From Chlorocebus sabaeus (taxonomy: Eukaryota > Chordata > Mammalia > Primates > Cercopithecidae), in NCBI RefSeq assembly GCF_047675955.1, contig NW_027327633.1:186001-250000 (forward strand): DNA of 64,000 nucleotides, given 5' to 3'. Within the stretch, counting starts at the first letter, position 1. Each line of letters begins with the position of its first letter. The notes below the pieces were generated by a model. It was given only the letters and a program-made list of their open reading frames with translations, did not search any database and was not told the DNA's origin. Below are positions 10,701 through 25,500 of this stretch, one piece after another. The position numbers and the translations under genes are program-made.

Positions 10701-13588
10701 GGCTTCATGAAGGGAAAGATGTAACTCTGTGAGATGAATTAACAGAACACAGAGCAGTTTCTCAGAAAGCTTCTTTCCAGTTTTGAACGGAAGATATTTC
10801 CTTTTTCACCATAGCCATCTATGGGCTTCCAAATATCCCTTTGCCAATTCCACAAGAAGAGCCTTAGCGAAAGGATTATTGAAGGGAAAGGTGTAACTCT
10901 GTGAGTTGAATTAACAGAACACAGAGCAGTTTCTCAGAAAGCTTCTTTCCAGTTTTGAACGGAAGATACTTCGTTTTTCACTATAGCCCTCTATGGGCTT
11001 CCAAATATCCCTTTGCCAATTCCACAAGAACAGCCTTAGAGAAGGGCTTATTGAAGGGAAATATGTAACTCTGTGAGATGAATTAAGAGAACACAGAGCA
11101 GTTTCTCAGAAAGCTTCTTTCCAGTTTTGAACGGAAGATATTTCCTTTTTCACCATAGCCCTCTATGGGCTTCCAAATATCACTTTGCCAGTACCACAAT
11201 AACAGCCTTAGCGAAAGGCTTCTTGAAGGGAAAGATGTAACTCTGTGACATGAATTAACAGAACACAGAGCAGTTTCTCAGAAAGCTTCTTTCCAGTATT
11301 GAACGCAAGAAATTTCCTTTTTCACCATAGCCCTCTATGTGCTTCCAAATATCACTTTGCCAATTCCACAAGAACAGCCTTAGCGAAAGGCTTCATGAAG
11401 GGAAAGATGTAACTCTGTGAGATGAATTAACAGAACACAGAGCAGTTTCTCAGAAAGCTTCTTTCCAGTTTTGAACGGAAGATATTTCCTTTTTCACCAT
11501 AGCCATCTATGGGCTTCCAAATATCCCTTTGCCAATTCCACAAGAAGAGCCTTAGCGACAGGATTATTGAAGGGAAAGGTGTAACTCTGTGAGTTGAATT
11601 AACAGAACACAGAGCAGTTTCTCAGAAAGCTTCTTTCCAGTTTTGAACGGAAGATACTTCGTTTTTCACTATAGCCCTCTATGGGCTTCCAAATATCCCT
11701 TTGCCAATTCCACAAGAACAGCCTTAGAGAAGGGCTTATTGAAGGGAAATATGTAACTCTGTGAGATGAATTAAGAGAACACAGAGCAGTTTCTCAGAAA
11801 GCTTCTTTCCAGTTTTGAACGGAAGATATTTCCTTTTTCACCATAGCCCTATATGGGCCTCCAAATATCCCTTTGCCAATTCCACAAGTACAGCCTTAGC
11901 GAAAGGCTTCTTGAAGGGAAAGATGTAACTCTGTGAGATGAATTAACAGAACACAGAGCAGTTTCTCAGAAAGCTTCTTTCCAGTTTTGAACGGAAGATA
12001 TTTCCTTTTTCACCATAGCCCTCTATGGGCTTCCAAATATCACTTTGCCAACTCCACAAGAACAGCCTTAGCGAAAGGCTTCTTGAAGGGAAAGATGTAA
12101 CTCTGTGAGATGAATTAACAGAACACAGAGCAGTTTCTCAGAAAGCTTCTTTCCAGTTTTGAACGGAAGTTATTTCCTTTTTCACTATAGCCCTCTATGG
12201 GCTTCCAAATATCCCTTTGCCAATTCCACAAGAACAGCCTTAGGGAAAGGCTTCTTGAAGGGAAAGATGTAACTCTGTGAAATGAATTAACAGGACACAG
12301 AGCAGTTTCTCAGAAAGCTTCTTTCCAGTTTTGAACGGAAGATATTTCCTTTTTCACCATAGCCCTCTATGGGCTTCCAAATATCACTTTGCCAATTCCA
12401 CAAGAACAGCCTTAGCGAAAGACTTCTTGAAGGGAAAGATGTATCTCTGTGAGATGAATTAACAGAACACAGAGCAGTTTCTCAGAAAGCTTCTTTCCAG
12501 TTTTAAACGGAAGATATTTCGTTTTTCACCATAGCCCTCTATGGGCTTCCAAATATCCCTTTGCCAATTCAACAAGAACAGCCTTAGCGAAAGGCTTCTT
12601 GAAGGGAAAGATGTAACTCTGTGAGATGAATTAACAGAACTCAGGGCAGTTTCTCAGAAACCTTCTTTCCAGTTTTGAACGGAAGATATTTCCTTTTTCA
12701 CCGTAGCCCTCTAGGTGCTTCCAAATATCACTGTACCAATTCCACAAGAACAGCCTTAGCGAAAGGCTTCTTGAAGGGAAAGATGTAACTCTGTGAGATG
12801 AATTAACAGAACACAGAGCAGTTTCTCAGAAAGCTTCTTTCCAGTTTTGAACGGAAGATATTTCCTTTTTCACCGTAGCCCTATATGGGCCTCCAAATAT
12901 CCCTTTGTCAATTCCACAAGAACAGCCTCAGCGAAAGGCTTCTTGAAGGGAAAGATGTAACTCGTTGAGATGAATTAACAGAACACAGAGCAGTTTCTCA
13001 GAAAGCTTCTTTCCAGTTTTGAACGGAAGATATTTCCTTTTTCACCTTTGCCCTCTATGGGCTTCCAAATATCACTTTGCCAATTCCACAAGAACAGACT
13101 TAGCGAAAGGCTTCTTGAAGGGAAAGATGTAACTCTGTGAGATGAATTAACAGAACACAGAGCAGTTTCTCAGAAAGCTTCTTTCCAGTATTGAACGCAA
13201 AATATTTCCTTTTTCACCGTAGCCCTCCATGGGCTTCCAAATATCACTTTGCCAATTCCACAAGAACAGCCTTAGCGAAAGGCTTCTTGAAGGGAAATAT
13301 GTAACTCGGTGACATGAATTAACAGAACACAGAGCAGTTTCTCAGAAAGCTTCTTTCCAGTATTGAACGCAAGAAATTTCCTTTTTCACCATAGCCCTCT
13401 ATGTGCTTCCAAATATCACTTTGCCAATTCCACAAGAACAGCCTTAGCGAAAGGCTTCATGAAGGGAAAGATGTAACTCTGTGAGATGAATTAACAGAAC
13501 ACAGAGCAGTTTCTCAGAAAGCTTCTTTCCAGTTTTGAACGGAAGATATTTCCTTTTTCACCATAGCCATCTATTGGCTTCCAAATAT

Positions 13589-16500
13589 CCCTTTGCCAAT
13601 TCCACAAGAAGAGCCTTAGCGAAAGGATTATTGAAGGGAAAGGTGTAACTCTGTGAGTTGAATTAACAGAACACAGAGCAGTTTCTCAGAAAGCTTCTTT
13701 CCAGTTTTGAACGGAAGATACTTCGTTTTTCACTATAGCCCTCTATGGGCTTCCAAATATCCCTTTGCCAATTCCACAAGAACAGCCTTAGAGAAGGGCT
13801 TATTGAAGGGAAATATGTAACTCTGTGAGATGAATTAAGAGAACACAGAGCAGTTTCTCAGAAAGCTTCTTTCCAGTTTTGAACGGAAGATATTTCCTTT
13901 TTCACCATAGCCCTCTATGGGCTTCCAAATATCACTTTGCCAATACCACAATAACAGCCTTAGCGAAAGGCTGCTTGAAGGGAAAGATGTCACTCTGTGA
14001 GATGAATTAACAGAACACAGAGCAGTTTCTCAGAAAGCTTCTTTCCAGTTTTGAACGGAAGATATTTCCTTTTTCACCATAGCCCTCTATGAGCTTCCAA
14101 ATATCCCTTTGCCAATTCCACAAGAACAGTCTTAGCGAAAGGCTTCTTGAAGGCAAAGATGTAGCTCTGTGAGATGAATTAACAGAACACAGAGCAGTTT
14201 CTCAGAAAGCTTCTTTCCAGTTTTGAACGGAAGATATTTCCTTTTTCACCATAGCCCTCTATGGGCTTCCAAATATCACTTTGCCAATTCCACAAGAACA
14301 GCCTTAGCGAAAGGCTTCTTGAAGGGAAAGATGTAACTCTGTGAGATGAATTAACAGAACACAGAGCAGTTTCTCAGAAAGCTTCTTTCCAGTATTGAAC
14401 GCAAGATATTTCCTTTTTCACCATAGCCCTCTATGGGCTTCCAAATATCACTTTGCCAATTCCACAAGAACAGCCTTAGCGAAAGGCTTCTTGAAGGGAA
14501 AGATGGAACTCTGTGAGATGAATTAACAGAACACAGAGCAGTTTCTCAGAAAGCTTCTTTCCAGTATTGAACGCAAGATATTTCCTTTTTCACCGTAGCC
14601 CTCTGTGGCCTTCCAAATATCACTTTGCCAATTCCACAAGAACAGTCTTAGCGGAAGGCTTCTTGAAGGGAAAGATGTAACTCTGTGAGATGAAATAACA
14701 GAACACAGAGCAGTTTCTCAGAAAGCTTCTTTCCAGTTTTGAACGGAAGATATTTCCTTTTTCACCATAGCCCTGTATGGGCTTCCAAGTATCACTTTGC
14801 CAATTCCACAAGAACAGCCTTAGCGAAAGGCTTCTTGAAGGGAAAGATGTAACTCTGTGAGATGAATTAACAGAACACAGAGCATTTTCTCAGAAATCTT
14901 CTTTCCAGTTTTGAACGGAAGATATTTCCTTTTTCACCATAGCCCTATATTGGCTTCCAAATATCACTTTGCCAATTGCACAAGAACAGCCTTAGCGAAA
15001 GGCTTCTTGAAGGGAAAGATGTAACTCTGTGAGATGAATTAACATAACACAGAGCAGTTTCTCAGAAAGCTTCTTTCCAGTTTTGAAAGGAAAATACTTC
15101 CTTTTTCACCATAGCCCTCTAAGGGCTTCCAAATATCCCGTTGCCAATTCCACAAGAACAGCCTTAGCGAAAGGCTTCTTGAAGGGAAAGATGTAACTCT
15201 GTGAGATGAATTAACAGAACGCAGAGCAGTTTCTCAGAAAGCTTCTTTCCAGTTTTGAACGGAAGATATTTCCTTTTTCACCATTGCCCTCTATGGGCTT
15301 CCAAATATCACTTTGCCAATTCCACAAGAACAGCCTAAGAGAAGGGCTTTTTGAAGGGAAAGATGTAAGTCTGTGAGATGAATTAACAGAACACAGAGCA
15401 GTTTCTCAGAAAGCTTCTTTCCAGTTTTGAACGGAAGATACTTCCTTTTTCACCATAGCCCTCTATGGGCTTCCAAATATCACTTTGCCCATTCCACAAG
15501 AACAGCCTTAGCGAAAGGCTTCTTGAAGGGAAAGATGTAACTCTTAGAGGTGAATTAACAGAACACAGAGCAGTTTCTCAGAAAGCTTCTTTCCAGTTTT
15601 GAACGGAAGATATTTCCTTTATCACCATAGCAATCTACGGGCTTCCAAATATCACTTTGCCAATTCCACAAGAACAGCCTTAGCGAAGGTCTTATTGAAG
15701 GGAAAGATGTAACTCTGTGAGATGAATTAACAGAACACAGATCAGTTTCTCAGAAAGCTTCTTTCCAGTTTTGAACGGAAGATATTTCCTTTTTCACCAT
15801 AGCCCTCTATGGGCTTCCAAACATCACTTTGCCAATTCCATAAGAACAACCTTAGCGAAAGGCTTCTTGAAGTTAAAGATATAACTCTCTGAGATGAATT
15901 AACAGAACACAGAGCAGTTTCTCAGAAAGCTTCTTTCCAGTTTTGAACGGAAGTTATTTCCTTTTTCACAATAGCCCTCTATGGGCTTCCAAATATCCCT
16001 TTGCCAAATCCACAAGAACAGCCTTAGCGAAAGGCTTCTTGAAGGGAAAGATGTAACTCTGAGAGATGAATTAACAGAACACAGAGCAGTTTCTCAGAAA
16101 GCTTCTTTCCAGTTTTGAACGGAAGATATTTCCTTTTTCACCATAGCCCTCTATGGGCTTCCAAATATCACTTTGCCAATTCCACAAGAACAGACTTAGC
16201 GAAAGGCTTCTTGAAGGGAAAGATGTAACTCTGTGAGATGAATTAACAGAACACAGAGCAGTTTCTCAGAAAGCTTCTTTCCAATATTGAACGCAAGATA
16301 TTTCCTTTTTCACCGTAGCCCTCCATGGGCTTCCAAATATCACTTTGCCAATTCAACAAGTACAGCCTTAGCGAAAGGCTTCTTGAAGGGAAAGATGTAA
16401 CTCTGTGAGATGAATTAACAGAACACAGAGCAGTTTCTCAGAAAGCTTCTTTCCAGTTTTGAACGGAAGATATTTCCTTTTTCACCATAGCCCTCTATGG

Positions 16501-19500
16501 GCTTCCAAATATCACTTTGCCAACTCCACAAGAACAGCCTTAGCGAAAGGCTTCTTGAAGGGAAAGATGTAACTCTGTGAGATGAATTAACAGAACACAG
16601 AGCAGTTTCTCAGAAAGCTTCTTTCCAGTTTTGAACGGAAGTTATTTCCTTTTTCACTATAGCCCTCTATGGGCTTCCAAATATCCCTTTGCCAATTCCA
16701 CAAGAACAGCCTTAGCGAAAGGCTTCTTGAAGGGAAAGATGTAACTCTGTGAGATGAATTAACAGAACACAGAGCAGTTTCTCAGAAAGCTTCTTTCCAG
16801 TTTTGAACGGAAGATATTTCCTTTTTCACCATAGCCCTCTATGGGCTTCCAAATATCACTTTGCCAATTCCACAAGAACAGACTTAGCGAAAGGCTTCTT
16901 GAAGGGAAAGATGTAACTCTGTGAGATGAATTAACAGAACACAGAGCAGTTTCTCAGAAAGCTTCTTTCCAGTATTGAACGCAAAATATTTCCTTTTTCA
17001 CCGTAGCCCTCCATGGGCTTCCAAATATCACTTTGCCAATTCCACAAGAACAGCCTTACCGAAAGGCTTCTTGAAGGGAAATATGTAACTCGGTGAGATG
17101 AATTAACAGAACACAGAGCAGTTTCTCAGAAAGCTTCTTTCCAGTTTTGAACGGAAGATATTTCCTTTTTCACCATAGCCATCTATGGGCTTCCAAATAT
17201 CCCTTTGCCAATTCCACAAGAAGAGCCTTAGCGAAAGGATTATTGAAGGGAAAGGTGTAACTCTGTGAGTTGAATTAACAGAACACAGAGCAGTTTCTCA
17301 GAAAGCTTCTTTCCAGTTTTGAACGGAAGATACTTCGTTTTTCACTATAGCCCTCTATGGGCTTCCAAATATCCCTTTGCCAATTCCACAAGAACAGCCT
17401 TAGAGAAGGGCTTATTGAAGGGAAATATGTAACTCTGTGAGATGAATTAAGAGAACACAGAGCAGTTTCTCAGAAAGCTTCTTTCCAGTTTTGAACGGAA
17501 GATATTTCCTTTTTCACCATAGCCCTCTATGGGCTTCCAAATATCACTTTGCCAATACCACAATAACAGCCTTAGCGAAAGGCTTCTTGAAGGGAAAGAT
17601 GTAACTCTGTGAGATGAATTAACAGAACACAGAGCAGTTTCTCAGAAAGCTTCTTTCCAGTATTGAACGCAAGAAATTTCCTTTTTCACCATAGCCCTCT
17701 ATGTGCTTCCAAATATCCCTTTGCCAATTCCACAAGAACAGCCTTAGCGAAAGGCTTCATGAAGGGAAAGATGTAACTCTGTGAGATGAATTAACAGAAC
17801 ACAGAGCAGTTTCTCAGAAAGCTTCTTTCCAGTTTTGAACGGAAGATATTTCCTTTTTCACCATAGCCATCTATGGGCTTCCAAATATCCCTTTGCCAAT
17901 TCCACAAGAAGAGCCTTAGCGACAGGATTATTGAAGGGAAAGGTGTAACTCTGTGAGTTGAATTAACAGAACACAGAGCAGTTTCTCAGAAAGCTTCTTT
18001 CCAGTTTTGAACGGAAGATACTTCGTTTTTCACTATAGCCCTCTATGGGCTTCCAAATATCCCTTTGCCAATTCCACAAGAACAGCCTTAGAGAAGGGCT
18101 TATTGAAGGGAAATATGTAACTCTGTGAGATGAATTAAGAGAACACAGAGCAGTTTCTCAGAAAGCTTCTTTCCAGTTTTGAACGGAAGATATTTCCTTT
18201 TTCACCATAGCCCTCTATGGGCTTCCAAATATCACTTTGCCAATACCACAATAACAGCCTTAGCGAAAGGCTGCTTGAAGGGAAAGATGTAACTCTGTGA
18301 GATGAATTAACAGAACACAGAGCAGTTTCTCAGAAAGCTTCTTTCCAGTTTTGAACGGAAGATATTTCCTTTTTCACCATAGCCCTCTATGAGCTTCCAA
18401 ATATCCCTTTGCCAATTCCACAAGAACAGTCTTAGCGAAAGGCTTCTTGAAGGGAAAGATGTAACTCTGTGAGATGAATTAACAGAACACAGAGCAGTTT
18501 CTCAGAAAGCTTCTTTCCAGTTTTGAACGGAAGATATTTCCTTTTTCACCATAGCCATCTATGGGCTTCCAAATATCCCTTTGCCTATTCCACAAGAACA
18601 GCCTTAGCGAAAGGCTTCTTGAAGGGAAAGATGTAACTCTGAGAGATGAATTAACAGAACACAGAGCAGTTTCTCAGAAAGCTTCTTTCCAGTTTTGAAC
18701 GGAAGATATTTCCTTTTTCACCATAGCCCTCTATGGGCTTCCAAATATCACTTTGCCAATTCCACAAGAACAGACTTAGCGAAAGGCTTCTTGAAGGGAA
18801 AGATGTAACTCTGTGAGATGAATTAACAGAACACAGAGCAGTTTCTCAGAAAGCTTCTTTCCAATATTGAACGCAAGATATTTCCTTTTTCACCGTAGCC
18901 CTCCATGGGCTTCCAAATATCACTTTGCCAATTCCACAAGAACAGCCTTAGCGAAAGGCTTCTTGAAGGGAAATATGTAACTCGGTGAGATGAATTAACA
19001 GAACACAGAGCAGTTTCTCAGAAAGCTTCTTTCCAGTATTGAACGCAAGATATTTCCTTTTTCACCATAGCCCTCTATGTGCTTCCAAATATCACTTTGC
19101 CAATTCCACAAGAACAGCCTTAGCGAAAGGCTTCATGAAGGGAAAGATGTAACTCTGTGAGATGAATTAACAGAACACAGAGCAGTTTCTCAGAAAGCTT
19201 CTTTCCAGTTTTGAACGGAAGATATTTCCTTTTTCACCATAGCCATCTATGGGCTTCCAAATATCCCTTTGCCAATTCCACAAGAACAGCCTTAGCGAAA
19301 GGCTTCTTGAAGGGAAAGATGTAACTCTGGGAGATGAATTAACAGAACACAGAGCAGTTTCTCAGAAAGCTTCTTTCCAGTTTTGAACGGAAGATATTTC
19401 CTTTTTCACCATAGCCCTCTATGGGCTTCCAAATATCCCTTTGCCATTTCCACAAGAACAGCCTTAGCGAAAGGCTTCTGGAAGGGAAAGATGTAACTCT

Positions 19501-22500
19501 GTGAGATGAATTAACAGAACACAGAGCAGTTTCTCAGAAAGCTTCTTTCCAGTTTTGAACGTAAGATATTTCCTTTTTCACCATAGCCCTCTATGGGCTT
19601 CCAAATATCACTTTGCCAACTCCACAAGAACAGCCTTAGCGAAAGGCTTCTTGAAGGGAAAGATGTAACACTGTGGGTTGAATTAACAGAACAAAGAGCA
19701 GTTTCTCAGAAAGCTTCTTTCCAGTTTTGAACGGAAGATATTTCGTTTTTCACCATAGCCCTCTATGGGCTTCCAAATATCATTTTGCCAACTCCACAAG
19801 AACAGCCTCAGCGAAAGGTTTCTTGAAGGGAAAGATGTAACTCTGTGATTTGAATTAACAGAACACAGAGCAGTTTCTCAGAAAGCTTCTCTCCAGTTTT
19901 GAACGGAAGATACTTCCTTTTTCACCATAGCCCTCTATGGGCTTCCAAATATCCCTTTGCCAACTCCACAAGAACAGCCTTAGCGAAAGGCTTCTTGAAT
20001 TGAATGATGTAACTCTGTGAGATGAAATAACAGAACACAGAGCAGTTTCTCAGAAAGTTTCTTTCCAGTATTGAACGCAAGATATTTCCTTTTTCACCGT
20101 AGTCCTCTGTGGCCTTCCAAATATCACTTTGCCAATTCCACAAGAACAGTCTTAGCGAAAGGCTTCTTGAAGGCAAAGATGTAGCTCTGTGAGATGAATT
20201 AACAGAACACAGAGCAGTTTCTCAGAAAGCTTCTTTCCAGTTTTGAACGGAAGATATTTCCTTTTTCACCATAGCCCTCTATGGGCTTCCAAATATCCCT
20301 TTGCCAATTCCACAAGAACAGCCTGAGCGAAAGGCTTCTTGAAGGGAAAGATGTAACTCTGTGAGATGAATTAACAGAACACAGAGCAGTTTCTCAGAAA
20401 GCTTCTTTCCAGTATTGAACGCAAGATATTTCCTTTTTTCAGTATCCCTCCATGGACTTCCAAATATCACTTTGCCAATTCCAAAAGAACAGCCTTAGCG
20501 AAAGGCTTCTTGAAGGGAAAGATGTAACTCTGTGAGATGAATTAACAGAACACAGAGCAGTTTCTCAGAAATCTTCTTTCCAGTTTTTAACGGAAGATAT
20601 TTCCTTTTTCACCATAGCCCTATATGGGCTTCCAAATATCACTTTGCCAATTCCACAAGAACAGCCTTAGCGAAAGGCTTCTTTAAGGGAAAGATGTAAC
20701 TCTGTGAGATGAATTAACAGAACAGAGAGCAGTTTCTCAGAAAGCTTCTTTCCAGTTTTGAAAGGAAGATACTTCCTTTTTCACCATAGCCCTCTATGGG
20801 CTTCCAAATATCCCTTTGCCCATTCCACAAGAACAGCCTTAGCGAAAGGCTTCTTGAAGGGAAAGATGTAACTCTGTGAGAAAAATTAACAGAACACAGA
20901 GCAGTTTCTCAGAAAGCTTCTTTCCAGTTTTGAACGGAGGATACTTCCTTTTTTCACCATAGGCCTCTATGGGCTTCCAAATATCACTTTGCCAATTCCA
21001 CAAGAACAGCCTTAGCGATAGGGTTCTTGAAGGGAAAGATGTAACTCGGTGAGATGAATTAACGGAACACAGAGCAGTTTCTCAGAAAGCTTCTTTCCAG
21101 TTTTGAACGGAAGTTATTTCCTTTTTCACCATAGCCCTCTATGGGCTTCCAAATATCACTTTGCCAATTCCACAAGAACAGCCTTAGCGAAAGGCTTCTT
21201 GAAGGGAAAGATGTAATTCTGTGCCATGAATTAACAGAACACAGAGCAGTTTCTCAGAAAGCTTCTTTCCAATATTGAACGCAAGATATTTCCTTTTTCA
21301 CAGTAGCCCTCCATGGTCTTCCAAATATCACTTTGCAAGTTCCACAAGAACAGCCTTAGCGAAAGGCTTCTTGAAGGGAAAGATGTAACTCTGTGAGATG
21401 AATTAACAGAACACAGAGCAGTTTCTCGGAAAGCTTCTTTCCAGTTTTGAACGGAAGATATTTCCTTTTTCACCATAGCCCTCTATGGGCTTCCAAATAT
21501 CACTTTGCCAATTCCATAAGAACAACCTTAGCGAAAGGCTTCTTGAAGGGAAAGATGTAACTCTGTGAGATGAATTAACAGAACACAGAGCAGTTTCTCA
21601 GAAAGCTTCTTTCCAGTTTTGAACGGAAGTTATTTCCTTTTTCACAATAGCCCTCTATGGGCTTCCAAATATCCCTTTGCCAAATCCACAAGAACAGCCT
21701 TAGCGAAAGGCTTCTTGAAGGGAAAGATGTAACTCTGTGAGATGAATTAACAGAACACAGAGCAGTTTCTCAGAAAGCTTCTTTCCAGTTTTGAACGGAA
21801 GATATTTCCTTTTTCACCATAGCCCTCTATGGGCTTCCAAATATCCCTTTGCCAATTCCACAAGAACAGCCTTAGCGAAAGGCTTCTTGAAGGGAAAGAT
21901 GTAACTCTGTGATATGAATTAACAGAACACAGAGCAGTTTCTCAGAAAGCTTCTTTCCAGTTTTGAACGGAAGATATTTCCTTTTTCACCATAGCCCTCT
22001 ATGGGCTTCCAAATATCACTTTGCCAACTCCACAAGAAAAGCCTTAGCGAAAGGCTTCTTGAGGGGAAAGATGTAACTCTGTGAGATGAATTAACAGAAC
22101 ACAGAGCAGTTTCTCAGAAAGCTTCTTTCCAGTTTTGAACGGAAGTTATTTCCTTTTTCACTATAGCCCTCTATGGGCTTCCAAATATCCCTTTGCCAAT
22201 TCCACAAGAACAGCCTTAGCGAAAGGCTTCTTGAAGGGAAAGATGTAACTCTGTGAGATGAATTAACAGAACACAGAGCAGTTTCTCAGAAAGCTTCTTT
22301 CCAGTTTTGAACGGAAGATATTTCCTTTTTCACCATTGCCCTCTATGGGCTTCCAAATATCACTTTGCCAATTCCACAAGAAAAGACTTAGCGAAAGGCT
22401 TCTTGAAGGGAAAGATGTAACTCTGTGAGATGAATTAACAGAACACAGAGCAGTTTCTCAGAAAGCTTCTTTCCAGTATTGAACGCAAAATATTTCCTTT

Positions 22501-25500
22501 TTCACCGTAGCCCTCCATGGGCTTCCAAATATCACTTTGCCAATTCCACAAGAACAGCCTTAGCGAAAGGCTTCTTGAAGGGAAATATGTAACTCGGTGA
22601 CATGAATTAACAGAACACAGAGCAGTTTCTCAGAAAGCTTCTTTCCAGTATTGAACGCAAGAAATTTCCTTTTTCACCATAGCCCTCTATGTGCTTCCAA
22701 ATATCACTTTGCCAATTCCACAAGAACAGCCTTAGCGAAAGGCTTCATGAAGGGAAAGATGTAACTCTGTGAGATGAATTAACAGAACACAGAGCAGTTT
22801 CTCAGAAAGCTTCTTTCCAGTTTTGAACGGAAGATATTTCCTTTTTCACCATAGCCATCTATGGGCTTCCAAATATCCCTTTGCCAATTCCACAAGAAGA
22901 GCCTTAGCGAAAGGATTATTGAAGGGAAAGGTGTAACTCTGTGAGTTGAATTAACAGAACACAGAGCAGTTTCTCAGAAAGCTTCTTTCCAGTTTTGAAC
23001 GGAAGATACTTCGTTTTTCACTATAGCCCTCTATGGGCTTCCAAATATCCCTTTGCCAATTCCACAAGAACAGCCTTAGAGAAGGGCTTATTGAAGGGAA
23101 ATATGTAACTCTGTGAGATGAATTAAGAGAACACAGAGCAGTTTCTCAGAAAGCTTCTTTCCAGTTTTGAACGGAAGATATTTCCTTTTTCACCATAGCC
23201 CTCTATGGGCTTCCAAATATCACTTTGCCAATACCACAATAACAGCCTTAGCGAAAGGCTGCTTGAAGGGAAAGATGTAACTCTGTGAGATGAATTAACA
23301 GAACACAGAGCAGTTTCTCAGAAAGCTTCTTTCCAGTTTTGAACGGAAGATATTTCCTTTTTCACCATAGCCCTCTATGAGCTTCCAAATATCCCTTTGC
23401 CAATTCCACAAGAACAGTCTTAGCGAAAGGCTTCTTGAAGGGAAAGATGTAACTCTGTGAGATGAATTAACAGAACACAGAGCAGTTTCTCAGAAAGCTT
23501 CTTTCCAGTTTTGAACGGAAGATATTTCCTTTTTCACCATAGCCTTCTATGGGCTTCCAAATATCCCTTTGCCAATTCCACAAGAACAGCCTTAGCGAAA
23601 GGCTTCTTGAAGGGAAAGATGTAACTCTGTGAGATGAATTAACAGAACACAGAGCAGTTTCTCAGAAAGCTTCTTTCCAGTTTTGAACGGAAGATATTTC
23701 CTTTTTCACCATAGCCCTATATGGGCCTCCAAATATCCCTTTGCCAATTCCACAAGTACAGCCTTAGCGAAAGGCTTCTTGAAGGGAAAGATGTAACTCT
23801 GTGAGATGAATTAACAGAACACAGAGCAGTTTCTCAGAAAGCTTCTTTCCAGTTTTGAACGGAAGATATTTCCTTTTTCACCATAGCCCTCTATGGGCTT
23901 CCAAATATCACTTTGCCAACTCCACAAGAACAGCCTTAGCGAAAGGCTTCTTGAAGGGAAAGATGTAACTCTGTGAGATGAATTAACAGAACACAGAGCA
24001 GTTTCTCAGAAAGCTTCTTTCCAGTTTTGAACGGAAGTTATTTCCTTTTTCACTATAGCCCTCTATGGGCTTCCAAATATCCCTTTGCCAATTCCACAAG
24101 AACAGCCTTAGCGAAAGGCTTCTTGAAGGGAAAGATGTAACTCTGTGAGATGAATTAACAGAACACAGAGCAGTTTCTCAGAAAGCTTCTTTCCAGTTTT
24201 GAACGGAAGATATTTCCTTTTTCACCATAGCCCTCTATGGGCTTCCAAATATCACTTTGCCAATTCCACAAGAACAGACTTAGCGAAAGGCTTCTTGAAG
24301 GGAAAGATGTAACTCTGTGAGATGAATTAACAGAACACAGAGCAGTTTCTCAGAAAGCTTCTTTCCAGTATTGAACGCAAAATATTTCCTTTTTCACCGT
24401 AGCCCTCCATGGGCTTCCAAATATCACTTTGCCAATTCCACAAGAACAGCCTTACCGAAAGGCTTCTTGAAGGGAAATATGTAACTCGGTGAGATGAATT
24501 AACAGAACACAGAGCAGTTTCTCAGAAAGCTTCTTTCCAGTATTGAACGCAAGAAATTTCCTTTTTCACCATAGCCCTCTATGTGCTTCCAAATATCACT
24601 TTGCCAATTCCACAAGAACAGCCTTAGCGAAAGGCTTCATGAAGGGAAAGATGTAACTCTGTGAGATGAATTAACAGAACACAGAGCAGTTTCTCAGAAA
24701 GCTTCTTTCCAGTTTTGAACGGAAGATATTTCCTTTTTCACCATAGCCATCTATGGGCTTCCAAATATCCCTTTGCCAATTCCACAAGAAGAGCCTTAGC
24801 GAAAGGATTATTGAAGGGAAAGGTGTAACTCTGTGAGTTGAATTAACAGAACACAGAGCAGTTTCTCAGAAAGCTTCTTTCCAGTTTTGAACGGAAGATA
24901 CTTCGTTTTTCACTATAGCCCTCTATGGGCTTCCAAATATCCCTTTGCCAATTCCACAAGAACAGCCTTAGAGAAGGGCTTATTGAAGGGAAATATGTAA
25001 CTCTGTGAGATGAATTAAGAGAACACAGAGCAGTTTCTCAGAAAGCTTCTTTCCAGTTTTGAACGGAAGATATTTCCTTTTTCACCATAGCCCTCTATGG
25101 GCTTCCAAATATCACTTTGCCAGTACCACAATAACAGCCTTAGCGAAAGGCTTCTTGAAGGGAAAGATGTAACTCTGTGAGATGAATTAACAGAACACAG
25201 AGCAGTTTCTCAGAAAGCTTCTTTCCAGTATTGAACGCAAGAAATTTCCTTTTTCACCATAGCCCTCTATGTGCTTCCAAATATCACTTTGCCAACTCCA
25301 CAAGAACAGCCTTAGCGAAAGGCTTCTTGAAGGGAAAGATGTAACTCTGTGAGATGAATTAACAGAACACAGAGCAGTTTCTCAGAAAGCTTCTTTCCAG
25401 TTTTGAACGGAAGTTATTTCCTTTTTCACTATAGCCCTCTATGGGCTTCCAAATATCCCTTTGCCAATTCCACAAGAACAGCCTTAGGGAAAGGCTTCTT

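Larger units (their letters stand above)
1..13588. repeat. HOR copy 1 (79 monomers)
   Basis: The unit is bounded by equivalent points in a distinctive monomer ('G type': AAGAGCC, GATTATTG, AAAGGTGTAAC, GAGTTGAAT, degenerate box). Its G-type monomers have their GAGCC at 23, 3979, 4667, 9655, 10859 and 11547, with spacings of 23, 4, 29, 7 and 4 monomers, then 12 to the next unit at 13611. Landmarks are GATGAAATAAC near 930, the HindIII loss at 1137, the six-base T run TCCTTTTTTCAG near 7187 and its compensating extra T near 7705. Compared with copies 2-4 it has one fewer monomer near 700-860: a single monomer here carries what is split over two at 14296-14468 in copy 2. The left edge is set by the window, so the true start of the unit is arbitrary. 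Confidence 0.85.

Noticed and set aside
20279..20470. A minus-strand frame with a different peptide (also at 50207)
   Set aside because: It is the same satellite read in another frame, opened by CCTGAGCG in place of CCTTAGCG and by the one-base loss near 20436. It is not a gene.
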